A stretch of DNA of 64,000 nt from Siphonodentalium dalli (lineage: Eukaryota; Mollusca; Scaphopoda; Gadilida; Siphonodentaliidae), in the NCBI GenBank assembly GCA_032622095.1, contig CP136066.1:143993559-144057558 (forward strand). The letters run 5' to 3'. Within the stretch, counting starts at the first letter, position 1, and every line of letters begins with the position of its first letter. The notes under the pieces were generated by a model. That model saw only the letters and a program-made list of their open reading frames with translations. It had not been told where the DNA came from and made no database searches. Shown here in pieces: positions 1 through 12,159 of the stretch. The translations under genes and the position numbers were made by a program.

Positions 1-600
1 AAATATATCCACAGGAACTTTGATTTATTTTCAATTTACCAGACCTGGGTGTGGGTGCGGTTCGGATATTCACAGTCATCGGCAAACTATTTAATACTTC
101 TTATACTGGCACGGTATATTTGTTTGGTTCCTATTTTGTCGGTTCATAGATGCCGACCAAAATATTATAGCTGAGTTTAGGCGGAGAAAATTTTTCGGAA
201 GATTAGTTTGCTACCAGTTACCATACCTAAAAAGAGTGTCTTGCTACCTGTTTTCCTTTTTAAATGTAAGTTAGGTTTTTAAAAATTTCGTTTATTTATC
301 ATTTCAGATTCAGGTTTTTTTTTAAATCATAAAAATTAAATTAAATTTTTTTTAAAGTTAAACTTTGAATTAAAATTTATAATTATAAACTTGCAATGAA
401 AAAGACAGTTTTATGGTGTATATTAGGCTGGACTGAGGATCTAAAAATGTAAAAAAAAAGAAAAGAATTTAATTAAATTTTAAAATTAAAAAAATGAAAT
501 TTGAAACGTGATATACATTGCTTATGAAGACATATCTAAGCAGCTGACTGCAAATTAATTAGTATAACAAGCCTTAAAGGGTAAACATACCAGCTGTGTT
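1..600. other. AT-rich stretch, nothing recognised
   Basis: Long A/T runs, no exon-like frame, no repeat shared with the rest of the window that I could see. Confidence 0.5.
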
Positions 601-619
601 GTCACTGTGATTACCGGCA

Positions 620-679
620 CCGGCCGTCAGCGTTAGTTAATTAGACAGCGCTGTCTAATTAACTAACACTAGCGGCCGG
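620..679. repeat. GC-rich 60-base inverted repeat
   Basis: Two 30-base arms starting CCGGCCG with no spacer, centred between 649 and 650 (AGACAGC|GCTGTCT), differing at about three positions. Function unknown; probably a small foldback element. Confidence 0.7.
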
Positions 680-789
680 TATGCAATAACCCAGTGCGGT
701 TCAGATGGCTCTGGATTTAGTCACAGTTAACTCGACATGCAAGTCCCAAATTTTTGTGTCAAAAAATTTACAGAGGCCGCCTGGGCTTA

Positions 790-1012
790 CCGATGGGTGT
801 ATACAGTAATATAAAGTTCAACAAACGACAATGATGTCATTTTAGAACTTATTATGTGAACATTTCGCTCCAATAACTAGGACTTCGTCTGCACTTGTAT
901 TATCTGTTGTCTACTTTTTTTTCTGAAAAACCATTCAAATGAATAATAGACCATTCCAATGTATATGTTTATAACTGAGTGGAAAAATCCATTTAGTATA
1001 GAAAGGGTTAGC
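790..1012 (-). repeat. TTAA-type MITE with CCCTTTCTATACTA end (partial)
   Basis: Ends AGTATAGAAAGGGTTAG. Shares the internal pieces 'AAGTTCAACAAA', 'GAACTTATTATNTGAACAT' and 'GAATAATAGACCATTC' with 34600-34831 (other strand) and a piece with 23392-23465, so it is a dispersed family with piggyBac-like CCCTTT ends. Confidence 0.5.
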
Positions 1013-1031
1013 AGTAAAGCATTTCTTTATA

Positions 1032-1245
1032 CAGTAATGCCCTAAATAATCGACTCCTTAACCACAGCAGAATTATGTGTAACTTTTCAGGATTTAGACG
1101 GAAATATGGCTTGTTGCCATTCATTGGAAAGCTCTTAAGTGAGAGCGTTCCGATGAATGGCAACAAGCCATATTTCCGACTAAATCCTGAAAAGTTACCC
1201 CTAATTCCGCTGTGGTTAAACAGTCGATTATTTAGGGCATTACTG
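1032..1245. mobile_element. Tc1/mariner-like foldback MITE, copy 1
   Basis: Nearly perfect palindrome of about 214 bases, starting CAGTAATGCCCTAAATAAT and ending with its complement, flanked by TA on both sides. TA duplication and CAGT ends are the hallmark of Tc1/mariner relatives. Centre is the GAGAGC hairpin tip near 1140. The 61-residue frame here only reads through the palindrome. Confidence 0.85.
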
Positions 1246-1318
1246 TATATACTAGTATAATAAAATGTTTATTCCTATTTTATACAAATGGAGCACAGGA
1301 CTTGAAAAATATCTTTAA

Positions 1319-1573
1319 ACCTTCCATGACTGAAGCTTTGCGAAAACACTGTGCCAATGCATTTTCTAACACATGCGAGTCTCCCATGGGATCGAGCCTC
1401 ACATATATGTTTTTTAGAGAATGCATTGGCCTAACAATATTTACCTTGATCTTTTAAGTCAGTGCATTCTCTTATATATGTGAGGCTCCCTATGTGAGAC
1501 TCGCATATGTTTAAGAGAATGCACTGGCACAGGATCTTTATTGTTGCTCCAGCACAGCTCCGTCATGAAAAGG
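1319..1573. mobile_element. TTAA-flanked MITE, 'CATGA-CCCTTT' family, copy 1
   Basis: Bounded by TTAA on both sides, with ends CCTTCCATGACTG and GTCATGAAAAGG. The core is two inverted modules of TGCATTCTCTTATATATG type. TTAA target duplication with C-rich ends is typical of piggyBac-related elements. Other copies lie at 9963, 22739, 24371, 36319 and 40210. Confidence 0.7.
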
Positions 1574-2064
1574 TTAAACTAAAGTTTCTAAACAACAAGG
1601 GAATTAAATACTAAGAGATTTTGTGAATTGAGAATTTTAAGGCCAAAATTGGGAAAAACCTGACTATTTCCCATCGGGAATGGGGTGCATTTTCGTCCCC
1701 TGTCATAACGTACGTTGCCCAAAAAATCCATGAAAGTGGATAATAAAACACATTTTTGTAAAATGTAATAATCTGTTCTGAGATTCTTGTAGCAATCATG
1801 TTTAACCAATAATCAAATTGGTGCACTGTCTGGTACCTTATCAATTGGCTGGATAGGTTACCCATGATACAGACATCACCAATGAAGGAAAACTGACAAT
1901 GATGAGGTGTCAAGTGTTGGATATAAATGTATACTCACAGCATGTAATCCCCCATGATACAGGAAACTTCACCAGTTGGGGGGATGTCAATCATGAAGAA
2001 ATTAAAATGGCATCATCAGCAGTGAATGAATGACTACATGACAATGATGCTCACGGCATGCATT

Positions 2065-2867
2065 CAAGTCTGCAAATATGTGTCTGTCATTTGCAGAATG
2101 AGGTCCCACAGTGGTCTAGCATCACCAAATTCACCCTCTGGGAACCTCAATCTGCTTTATATAGGCCTCATCTTATGGGAAATATCTAAATAACATTGAT
2201 TTTAGTTATTTTTTCACTTCTGGGAAGTTTCTATATCGCCTAATTTGCATAATTCAGGTGACTATAATGGGTGAACATCACCAACTTCAACTGGGTGACT
2301 TCAATCTGATCCTAAGTCTCCCATAGCCATGGTGGGGAATGACGTGGTTTCGAGTTTGATGAGTACCACGCATTCAAAATGTGCAAATGCACAAAAAACC
2401 CATAGTATATGAGGAACTGACACAAAACATAGCATTTTGACTGTTACGAGTATATGCTAGTGTATTTTTAAACCAGGTTGATACCTAATTTGTTCCGAAG
2501 TACTATGTTGTTTTCTATAACATTCTGACCAAAAGTTGCCAGTCAAAGGTTCATCGAATACGCTTGTCCCTACATCTGGGAGAATCCTTTGACTGACAAC
2601 TTTGGTCAGAATGTATCAGCTTGTTTGGAAAATAGTAGAGCATATATGCTCTAGTTGGCAAAATACTATGTAATTTATTTTTAACCTAGTTTATTACCTT
2701 TTTACTTGCGTCTGGTCGCTTTTGCAGTTGATGAGGCCTAAGCAGAATGACGTTCACAGAGAGTAAATTTGGTGATGCTAGCCTGTCATGCGGGATAGCG
2801 TCGCTAAATTTACCATCTGGGGACCTCATTCTGCAAATGTCAGACAAATTAACTGAATCCAGGCTTG
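2065..2867. mobile_element. hAT-type MITE pair (CAAGTCTG...CAGGCTTG), degraded
   Basis: Carries the family modules GCAGAATGAGGTCC and TCACTAAATTCACC in inverted order at both ends (2095-2145 and 2742-2838). The outer 8-base duplication is no longer visible. It contains a smaller inverted repeat at 2520-2614 and other filler. Confidence 0.55.
2520..2614. repeat. Short inverted repeat inside the hAT-type MITE
   Basis: Arms ACATTCTGACCAAAAGTTG and CAACTTTGGTCAGAATGT, about 29 bases each with few mismatches, spacer about 36 bases. Confidence 0.75.
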
Positions 2868-3205
2868 AGTGATGGAGATAAATGTATATTCACTAATTCA
2901 CAGTATGTAAGCCCACATGATACAGGAAACTTCACCAGTTGGGGGTGGGGGGGGGGGGACTGTCAATCATGGAGTGAAAAATGTGAATATTAATGGCATC
3001 ATCTGCAGTGAGTGAATGACAACAATGATGTGTAAAAGATGAAAATTCATGAGTTCATGGCATGTACATATTAAAACTATCCATGATACCAACTTCATTG
3101 TGGGGGGAAAACTGACAACAGTGGGGTGTGAAAGATCAATTTACTCACAGTATGTAAGCTAATCATGATGCAGGCACCATCACCAGTTGATGGGGGTTGG
3201 TTTAA

Positions 3206-3575
3206 AGACATATTATGGACTTTTTCGGGTGTGTGAAACTGACAAGTTAGTACTCGGGCACAAATTCCAACAGCGGGAATGTAGCATTCTACTTAACATC
3301 ACCGAAAATTTAAAAGAGACGACCATACAGCTCCATAGATATCATCGTCTGAACTAAGCATAATTGTAAATATTTACATCTCGATTCGGGACGCAACAAT
3401 CGGCGATAAACTAATGCAAATGATTTCGCCATTGGTAGTCATTGCATTGTATTAATATATAAGAATGACGGTGTGTGTACTGTAAATTTGGATTAATATT
3501 TGTAAAAATAACTACTCTGGGCAAGATTATTCTCCATTTCTATTTGATCACCCAAACGGAGTGTTTCACATCACT
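3206..3575 (+). repeat. TTAA-bounded 370-base dispersed repeat, copy 1
   Basis: Starts AGACATATTATGGAC and ends GTGTTTCACATCACT, with TTAA on both sides. The second copy at 42830-43197 has the same limits, 368 bases long, and is similar throughout. The ends are not inverted repeats of each other. No coding content. Confidence 0.75.
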
Positions 3576-3802
3576 TTAAACAATATTTATTCTACCCTCA
3601 AATAATATATGTATACATCAAACAAGACATTGAACAATATGATTTAGAAAATTGTATGATAATTTAGATTAGAAGAAGTTGGGGGTGGGAGTGGTATGTA
3701 GCACCCTAACAACCATATTAAACCACCCATGAGAACAGAGACAACTGGTGAGCCATTGAGCTCCCAGAATACTTTATAGATAAGATAACATAAATAAGTT
3801 AA

Positions 3803-4219
3803 AGGTACACAATCCTATTCAATGTTCCCCATATAATCAGATTCCAACCATGACATTTTTAGAAATGCCGCTTCAGTTATCAGAATCGATTAATTGCCCA
3901 AAAATAATGCTAACCATGTCAACTATAGTATAAAATTGCCCAAAACGTGTTGTTCAATGAAATTTGGCCTTATTGTCAACACAAAGCCTTTTGATTTTAG
4001 AGTTATCCATCATCTTCAATTTAGTCCCGAGACCATTGGCTTGTCGACTTTTTACTGGGCCACTAATAAGTCTCTATGGTGAAAATTAATAGATTTCAAA
4101 AATTTATATCTAATAACTCTGAGCTTTGATAGGTGGGTTCCTCGCCTCGAATAAAATATATTTGACCCCCAAATCCAAATAAATAGTAACTGAGGGGCGC
4201 TTAATCGGATTATGCATCT
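3803..4219. mobile_element. TTAA-AGGTAC MITE, copy 1
   Basis: Begins AGGTACACAATCC after TTAA and ends GGATTATGCATCT. Same family as 7554-7996, 17094-19047, 46948-47499 and 60154-60560, which share 'AGATTCCAACAACAACAAC', 'GAGCTTTGATGGGTGGGTTC' and terminal AGGTACTCAATCC. Confidence 0.7.
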
Positions 4220-4311
4220 TTTATAACATCTGTGAGCGCATACCACAGCAAGCACCGAAACAAGAAGTAGGATGTGTCCAGATCTGAAAATATGGTGCAG
4301 GACGTTTGCAG

Positions 4312-4355
4312 AATGAGGTCCCGAGAGGGTGAATTTAGTGACACTATATACTTCT
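4312..4355. repeat. Fragment of the hAT-type MITE
   Basis: Contains GCAGAATGAGGTCC followed by the GGGTGAATTTAGTGA module, then diverges. Confidence 0.5.
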
Positions 4356-4938
4356 CCCGGTTCCAGCATCCCATGTGACTATTAAGATGTTCTGTGGGAG
4401 TCTTGAGATGGTTAAACAGTGCATTAGACATTTATCTGAGAATTATCTCTAAATTTCATTCTAACAGGAACATAAACTGTTTTTGAAGCATGTCTGACCC
4501 TGATTTGTGCATGTTTTAAAACCTCGCTGAGATACATATCTTATCAGCAGCAAAGCAGCTAATAGGAGCATATCACATAGATACCCCTGAATGTACAGAG
4601 AGCTGAGACCAGCTAATGGAGGAATGGCCTGGACTTCATTGCAACAAGCCATAAAACACTGACTACAAATTTTTCTACATGATAATGTTTCTTCTCACTA
4701 GATAAGCATGTGACTGGAGTGAAACTTCAGCTGGGTGGGTAGATAAGATGGCTGTGAATTTCAAGGATGTTTTTAGCCTGGCTTTGGGGTTATCTAGTGG
4801 TTGGTTTTTAAGGGACAGGCGGAGTATGAATTTATGAGGTATGGGTGGCCAAAATCTAATTTATTAGTTAATTATGCTTAACAGACATGACTCATTTGAA
4901 GCTTGGTATAATATATATGTATTTGGGAGTGCATTATA

Positions 4939-5251
4939 CAGTAATTAATGCCCTAAATAATTGACTCCTTAACCACAGCAGAATTATGGGTAATTTTTCA
5001 GGATTTAGTCGGAAATATGGCTTGTTGCCATTCATTGGAAAGCTCTGTGAGAGCTTTCCGATGAATGGCAACAAGCCATATTTCCGACTAAATCCTGAAA
5101 AATTACCCATAATTCTGATGTGGTTAAGGAATCGATTATTTAGGGCATTAATGTACATAAGTATAGAAACGTCAGTGAAAACCAAATAAATCCTGAAAAA
5201 TTACCCATAATTCTGTTGCGGTTAAGGTGTCGATTATTTAGGGCATTACTG
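4939..5251. mobile_element. Tc1/mariner-like foldback MITE, copy 2, plus a right-end fragment
   Basis: 4939-5154 is a full palindrome; 5186-5251 is a second right end (TTACCCATAATTCTG... GGGCATTACTG). Either two insertions or an internal duplication. Confidence 0.75.
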
Positions 5252-5689
5252 TAGATCATTATATAAAAGAATTCTAATTATTTTTCCATATTCTGTTAAA
5301 AACGTACTTTACTTTGTATTGATATTTTGCCATACTTTAGCTATGGTTTCTCTAACTATCTGAATTCAGCATCTTGATTCATCCTAATTTCGGTTTCAGT
5401 GATTGCCAACATTGACCCCTAGTGGAACAAAAATACATTTATGAAACAAAAATACTTTTAAGGGAGACACATATTGATAGCTACATGTATTGCCTTATTT
5501 TGAAATATATTGATGTGTCCATCACTAAAAGCCATGTTGGATTCTGCCTGGTTACGTCACAATTACGTTGTAAAAAAAAACATATTGCTGTAATGCTATC
5601 CCAATATCAACTGATCTTGTAAATCTTTCAGTTTGTCATAAGGCTCTGGACAAGTTTTTTTGCCCAGCTAAGAGTGAATCTGTTTTACC

Positions 5690-6080
5690 GAGAATCACTA
5701 AAAATGAACGAACAAAAGAGCCATAACTCAGAACTGAGGGTCATGTCTCGGGTAAAAATTAAAAAAAATCAAGACAACTTATAATCCTGGGTTACGAACT
5801 CATTTCAGAAATAGTTGTAAAAGATCCATATACCAATTATGAATGAAATTGGTTGATGTTTGTTCAAGTTATCATGCTCACAGACATAACCAAGTTATCG
5901 TCCTCAGACCTAAAATTGCTAAAAATAGACAACTAAGGACAGTAACTCAGGTAAAATAATCAGACAGACCTGATTTTTTAACTCAATTGACATATTGTTA
6001 TGATATAATGATAGAGCCGTATACCAAATATAAATGAAATTGGTTGATGTTTGTTCAAGTTATCGCGCAAACATAAAATT
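5690..6080 (+). repeat. Two units of a ~180-base minisatellite
   Basis: 'GAAATTGGTTGATGTTTGTTCAAGTTATC' sequence recurs at about 5847 and 6033, with 'ATACCAA' before it and 'GCCATAACT' nearby, in the style of the arrays at 15.8 and 31.9 kb. Each is probably a Helitron-type core; the ends are not clear here. Confidence 0.5.
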
Positions 6081-7315
6081 TCTATAAATAGAAACAAGTG
6101 CCATAACTGTGGTCAGAAAGTTAGGACGGACATTACTGTACAGTGGTCCTTTTCCCTCAACCCCCAGCGGAAACCCTGCCTGTACAGGCCATCCTTCAAC
6201 AATCGGATACAGGTGTGAGGTATTTGTTACATAAAGAGCATCAATGTGTTTCTACCTACGGAGCCCTCACACATCATACAGGTAAAACATTACAGGTAAA
6301 AAGCATTACTAACGAGGAACATACCTGACTAATAAATTCACCTGCAGAATAGACCTGTCAGAAGCTCAGGTAAAAACGAATGGCAAACAACTGACACGTT
6401 CTGTCAATATGTTCATTGTTTGAAATTATGTTGTACCTTCTGACACATAATTGCCGACCTTTTGCCAAACCCGCTGAGTAAAAAAGTGCTTACGACCAGC
6501 GTTTTTCTCCAGGTAATTGCATTATAAATGGCCGTTATCATTTGCTTCAATATCTGTTTTTCCCCCAAGGAGGTGATTATGTTCCGAGAAGTGCCTATAA
6601 ATAAGTCAATTCTATTGATATGTCTCAATTTTAAGTCAGCACATTAAGAAAGAAACTTTGGAAGTGAACTTTGTCTGAGAGGTATTATTGTCAGAAGAAA
6701 TAACATTCTTCCAAGGGTTATGGTCCTTGTTTCTATCTGTAACATGGAACTTTTCCAACAGGGATATATTTGTAATATATAGATATCACATTAAGACCCA
6801 AGTTCTCAGCTGTGACAGTGGCCTATGGAGATAGAGTGGCAACGGGGGATTGGAGAGGTTTATTATGTGATATATGTTGTATAATGTTCTAAAATAGCTA
6901 CATTTTCTGTCCTGATTCGAAAAAATAATTGGGGGGGGGCAATTATTTCCTAATAACAGAAGTCCATGTTGCCGGTTCTCTATGACTCAAAATTAATAAA
7001 TCTCTAACAAATTTGGGGGGGGGGGGGCGATTGGAGAGGTTTATGTGAGATGAGTTGTATTTTAGTACAATAGACGAATATTTTCCTAATATTTATCAAC
7101 TGTTTGGGCCTGAAATGGAACTCAGTTGAAAATAAAAATTTCCAACTACAGGTTTTTTTTCAGGATGAAAATTTCTAACAGTTGGAAATATTTTGGTCTG
7201 TTTCATGGGTATGGGGTGGGGTGGGACAAGGGGTGGGGGTGACAGGGGTGGGGATGACTGGATTGGGCAGAGCATTTTGTAAATTCTAATTTGGACACCA
7301 TATATTTGACTTTAA

Positions 7316-7510
7316 GGGGTAGTGTACAATAAATCCAGCCATTTATGGGACCATCTCCTTTTATACTCAGCAGAATATATGCAACAAATGAATGAAATTG
7401 AGCCATGGATTAGTGCAAAATACACTCATGTGCTCTGAACGATGTAAAGGTAATTATAATGAAAATGTCATAAACTCATTTTCATTATAATTACCATGTT
7501 CTTTGCATCG
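7316..7510. repeat. AGGGGTAGTGTAC dispersed repeat with terminal hairpin
   Basis: Shares about 130 bases with 61959-62120 ('GGACCATCTCCTTTTATACTC', 'CATGGATTAGTGCAAA'). Its right part is an inverted repeat: GGTAATTATAATGAAAATG against CATTTTCATTATAATTACC at 7449-7495. Confidence 0.65.
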
Positions 7511-7553
7511 TTTATAGCAAACGAGTACAAACCCAATAATGGGCCCCATTTAA

Positions 7554-7996
7554 AGGTACTCAATCCAATTCGATGGTCCCCATATCATCAGATTCCAACA
7601 ACAACAACAACATTTAAAAAAATGCCCCTTCAGTTATCAGAATCGACCAAAAATAATACTAACCACAGTTAGCTATAGTGTAAAATTGCCCAAAACCTAT
7701 TGTTTATCAACATTTTGTTCAATGAAATATGGCCGGATTGTCAATATAACAAACACCAAAGCCACTTGATTTTAGAGTTATCTATCTTTATCCATAATTT
7801 AGTTGGAGACCGTCACCTTGACAATTTTTTCCCTGGCCACCAATAATTACGCATCTCGAGAAATAACAAATTTCTAAAATTTATATCTGATCACTCTGAG
7901 CTTTGATGGGTGGGTTCCTCGACTCAAATCAAATATTATTTACTCCCGAAGCCAAAGAAATAGTAATTTGGGAGCGTTAATTCGGATTATGCATCT
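7554..7996. mobile_element. TTAA-AGGTAC MITE, copy 2
   Basis: Starts AGGTACTCAATCC after TTAA; the right end has decayed to GGATTATGCATCT with no second TTAA. Carries the AGATTCCAACAACAACAAC stretch. Confidence 0.7.
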
Positions 7997-9299
7997 CTGA
8001 AAGTTTGAAACTCACTAAAATTCTTTATTATGTATGCTTCAAATAAATTATTCCAACAAATTAAATAAAGTATCTTCAATCTTCTTCAATATTGAAATTT
8101 TACCCAAGTTTTTACCGTCAAATTTCTGGATTTTGAATTTTGTTTAGTAGAATAATGATTACTAGTCTTCTAAAAAGCCTATATAAATATATTTCAGCTT
8201 AGCCACATAGAATATGACCTGAGAAAAAATAGTATTTATTTGCAAATGTATGTTATAAACAAATGAGAATATATAGATATAATCGGGAACTAACATATGT
8301 TTGTAGATGATATATTCATAACGTTTTATCATTCGATCATCAGCTCGCCAACAAAATAACAAAAAGATGTCAGATAATCATTGTAAAATAGCCACAGGAG
8401 AGCCCTGATACAAGCCTACCTATCACACGAATCTCAGCATGTACGAGAATGTCTTTGATGCTGTGAACGAAAACAATCATACAAGATTCGCAGGTGGGAA
8501 AAAATTATTAACCTTTCCTCCAGAATATATGCTGCATACCTGGTCTCATGTGAAAAGAAATAGTTAGACTAACCTTCCTTTTAACACATATGGCGACAGG
8601 TGAAAAGAAATATTTCACCTTTTTATAATGCCTATTTATGTTATTAAAATAATCCTTTCCCAATATAGGATAGATTTATACTAAAAATGCTGTAATTCAC
8701 TAAATATAGCAACATTTTCTGTCTCAAGTAAAAAAAAAATTGTGTTGGGGGAGGGGGGGGGGGGGTCAAAATTTTATTTCCTAATAAAATAAGCCCATAT
8801 TGCCTTTTCTCTTGGACTCAAAATTAATATTTACACCATAAAATTAAAAAAAAAAAATGTTCACCGACCAAAATGTTGCCTTACGATGGAGGAAAGGTTT
8901 GAAGGATTTATGGATTTCAGATCTCAATACTACAAACCGTTAAAATGACTCGGACTGAACTCAAAATCACAGGTTCACAGGTTCCCATGCTGGTTGACTT
9001 CTGGGCCAAGTTTAAAAAGAATTTACTTGAAAATGATGGAATGCAGACTCGGACAAAAGATGCGTCCCAGGATATACGATTCTATGTTGAAAAATGGCAA
9101 TAACTCCACATAATGAGTCCGACCGAATTCAAAATCGCAGGTGAACGGGTTCCCATTCTGGGTGATATAATTTTGTTTTTCAGTATATTTTTCAATCTTT
9201 TGATATTTTCCATACCATCTCATATATATTTTGAAGACCTCTGTCTGTCTGTTTGTCTGTCATTTATACAAATCTACGATTCTCGACCGATCGGGACGA

Positions 9300-9830
9300 A
9301 ACTTGGTACGTGTGTGTAGTTTGACCAGGCGGTCGACGTTGTCATATTGGCGAGCTCGTGCGGCGCCCGCTTCGCGCATGCGCAGATGAGATCTCGGAAA
9401 CGGGTGGAGCTATCGACTTGAAATTTGCTATGTGAATGTATCTTGCCCCGGATACGAATTTTATCGGGTCGCCGAGCCCGTGCGACGCCAGCTTCGCGCA
9501 TGCGCAGACCAGATCTCGGAAACGGGTGGAGCTATCGACTTGAAATTTGGTATGTGAATGTATCTTGCCCCGGATACGAATTTTATCGGGTCGCCGAGCC
9601 CGTGCGACGCCAGCTTCGCGCATGCGCATACGAGATCTCGGAAACGGGTGGAGCTATCGACTTGAGATTTGCTATGTGAATGTATCTTGCCCCGGTTACG
9701 AATTTTATCGGGTCGTCGAGCCCGTGCGACGCCAGCTTCGCGCATGCGCAGACCAGATCTCGGAAACGGGTGGAGCTATCGACTTGAAATTTGGTATTTG
9801 AATAGCCCGTACACAACGTCGGGCTCATCG
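9300..9830 (+). repeat. 122-base GC-rich tandem array (four units)
   Basis: The landmark ATCTCGG occurs at 9391, 9513, 9635 and 9757, exactly 122 bases apart. Units are nearly identical and far richer in GC than the surroundings. Because 122 is not a multiple of three, several overlapping frames on both strands look like related proteins; none is credible as a gene. It is preceded by GTCTGTCTGTTTGTCTGTC and 'GACCGATCGGGACGAAACTTGG' type sequence and followed by a short hairpin (AGCCCG...CGGGCT at about 9804). This is the style of a Helitron-associated minisatellite. Confidence 0.85.
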
Positions 9831-9962
9831 GCTTGTATTTTATATAATAGTATGTTATGTGACTAATTGGACTTTGATCAGTGATTCATAGCAGCTACAT
9901 GCAGTCATGTTTACATAACAATGGTTTTGACGTGCAAAATCTTGTTATTGGTGAATTATTAA

Positions 9963-10226
9963 CACTTCCATGACTGGAGCTTCCTGAAATTTTGCGAAAA
10001 CCATGTGCCAATGGCCCAAGGCATTCTCTTTTATATGCGAATTTCCCATAGGGCGCCTCGAATATTATAAGAGAATACATTGACCTTACAATATTTACCT
10101 TGAAATTGTAAACCAGTACATTCTCTTATATATGCGAGGCTCCCTTAGTAGATTCACATATATAAGAGAATACACTTGTGCGGGATCTTTAATGCTGCAC
10201 CAGCGCAGCTCCCGTCATGAAAGGGG
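9963..10226. mobile_element. TTAA-flanked MITE, 'CATGA-CCCTTT' family, copy 2
   Basis: Begins CACTTCCATGACTGGAGC and ends CCGTCATGAAAGGGG, with TTAA on both sides. Core modules as in copy 1. Confidence 0.75.
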
Positions 10227-10298
10227 TTAACACACAGAATTATCTCTGGTGTCAACAAAGCCAAATTAGTTGGAGATCTTTATTGTTGGAGGGTATTA

Positions 10299-10388
10299 CA
10301 GTAATGCTCTAAGTAATCGACTCTTTAACCACAAAAGTTACCCATAATTCTGCCGTGGTTAAAGAGTTGATTACTTAGAGCATTACTG
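10299..10388. mobile_element. Tc1/mariner-like MITE, 90-base short form
   Basis: CAGTAATGCTCTAAGTAATC at one end and its complement at the other, flanked by TA. The central hairpin of the long form is missing. Confidence 0.8.
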
Positions 10389-10784
10389 TACACCACGGTT
10401 TTCACAAGTCGGTCAAACACTTCAGCCCATCATAGAAATTGGAAGCATTTCATGCTGGCTACCTGGGATTCTGGCAGACGGCTAAAACTAACATGTTAAG
10501 AGCCTTGTATTGTTTACTCGTTGTAGTCTTTAACACAGATAAATCACGTTAAGGTTTGACCTACATCCAAATATCATAATTTCCCTGCATATTCTACTCG
10601 GCAGGTTGGCAAACCAATCAACACCAAAACAATTAATGTCATAAACTGCTTAAAGGATTACTCCGGTCCCGATTTTTTTAATCATTATCGATGTCGAAAA
10701 GATTTTTGTGATAGGCCACCCATAACTGAAAGTTATGCTGATTTAATGTTCCATCATGGATTATGCAGTCTGAATAGTTAATGT

Positions 10785-10810
10785 TCCCTCATGTGACGTC
10801 ACATGAGGGA
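10785..10810. promoter_or_regulatory. Palindrome centred on a CRE-like TGACGTCA
   Basis: A perfect 26-base palindrome whose centre is TGACGTCA, the full CREB/ATF site, flanked by CCCTCATG and its complement. No gene is seen next to it, so it may be chance or part of a mobile element. The region 10390-11300 otherwise holds nothing I recognise. Confidence 0.35.
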
Positions 10811-11302
10811 CTACTAGCGACACACAGTGTCAAACTTGAATGGCTGATGCAATTGGCTTTCATCTACCAGCGGTAATCAATAACTGATTGTTTATACAGA
10901 AATGGTCGGACCATCAGAGCTGAAAATTTTTATATAGAGGTAATCTGACCCCGGAAAATCTTATTAGATATGTCCTGTTGACATCGGATGTTTTAAAAGG
11001 GCACTAATTATTAATAAAATAAAATAATTAATTATATAACCAAAATGGTTGCAACTTGCAATCTGGTTGGGTGAAAATTGAAACATGGGGATAAATTGAC
11101 CCATAAAGTGTCAAGAGTTAGATGCCGTTGACTTCAGACAACTTAAAGGGGCAAATATGAGCAATAAAGAGCGTTCCTTATCAGCTTAGAAGATATGTAG
11201 GAAAATTGTTACAGATGGGTCACCACTCACCTGACCAGGGGGAATGCAATGGGATGGGCGCCTTTGAAGATTGACGTTGAAGTTTGACAGCAGAAGACTT
11301 AA

Positions 11303-11546
11303 CCTTTACCCAATAGAACGGCCCTGTGCCAATGCATTCTCTTATATATGCGAGGCGACCTATGGTCGACTCGCATATATAAGATAATACATTGGCACAG
11401 GGCATAACTGTAACCATCACAATGTGGTCAATGAACCGGTTCCAATGATATCCATATTTGTATGGTGTTATTGAGAAAGACGGAAGATATTTTAGGCTGT
11501 TGAAGCTTTATTTTGGGCGTTTTTGGCCGTTTTGTTGGGTAAATGG
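11303..11546. mobile_element. TTAA-flanked MITE, 'ACCCAACA' family, copy 1
   Basis: Ends CCTTTACCCAATAGAACGG and CCGTTTTGTTGGGTAAATGG, TTAA on both sides. Contains the TGCATTCTCTTATATATGCGAG-type foldback module. Copy 2 at 13955-14304 lies in inverted orientation. Confidence 0.75.
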
Positions 11547-12159
11547 TTAAAGGGGGACAAATAAAGTACATATAAAGTAAATGGAGAATCCAATGACACC
11601 CCCTCCCCAAATATGGCTGTAGTTAAAAATTCAGGGGTCAGAATTAGGGTCCTGCGAGTATTCGATATTCGATTCGACAGTCAAATTCGATTCGAATTTG
11701 AGTCGAAAGTTCCAACATGAAATCTCGAATATACACTGACGAAAAAGTAGGCTGTTTACGGAAAAAGTACACCGTCGATCTTAGCTGTTTCTGTGCCATT
11801 TAATTCCCGAAAATTAGGAATATATGCACCTTATAATTCAATTCTTAATGTACATCACGAATGTTATATAAGTATAATATCTGTAAGTATAAATATAGTA
11901 GTATAATAGTAAGTATATATAGCCACTATAGGACGACTAAATACATCTGAATTCTAGCTTTTGTAGCATGGTAGCCAAAAGCTTGCAGATCGCCGATGGA
12001 CCGACGAAGTGCATAAATTATAATAGCTACGAGACTGAGCAACCGCTAGCATTATCCGCCGACTATCCATCTCAGATTACGCGTTATTTATATAGCTGAG
12101 AGTGTAAACAACACGTGTTCCGGGTGTCGAAAAGTGCATGTGGGCGGTTTATTTTAAAA

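Noticed and set aside
1075-1260. Family of 60-95-residue proteins containing GNFSGFSRKYGLLPFIGKL
   Set aside because: This peptide is the translation of the palindromic TA-flanked MITE and recurs at every copy on both strands.
9274-9866. Several overlapping 60-95-codon frames with related peptides
   Set aside because: They come from a 122-base tandem repeat read in different frames; 122 is not divisible by three.
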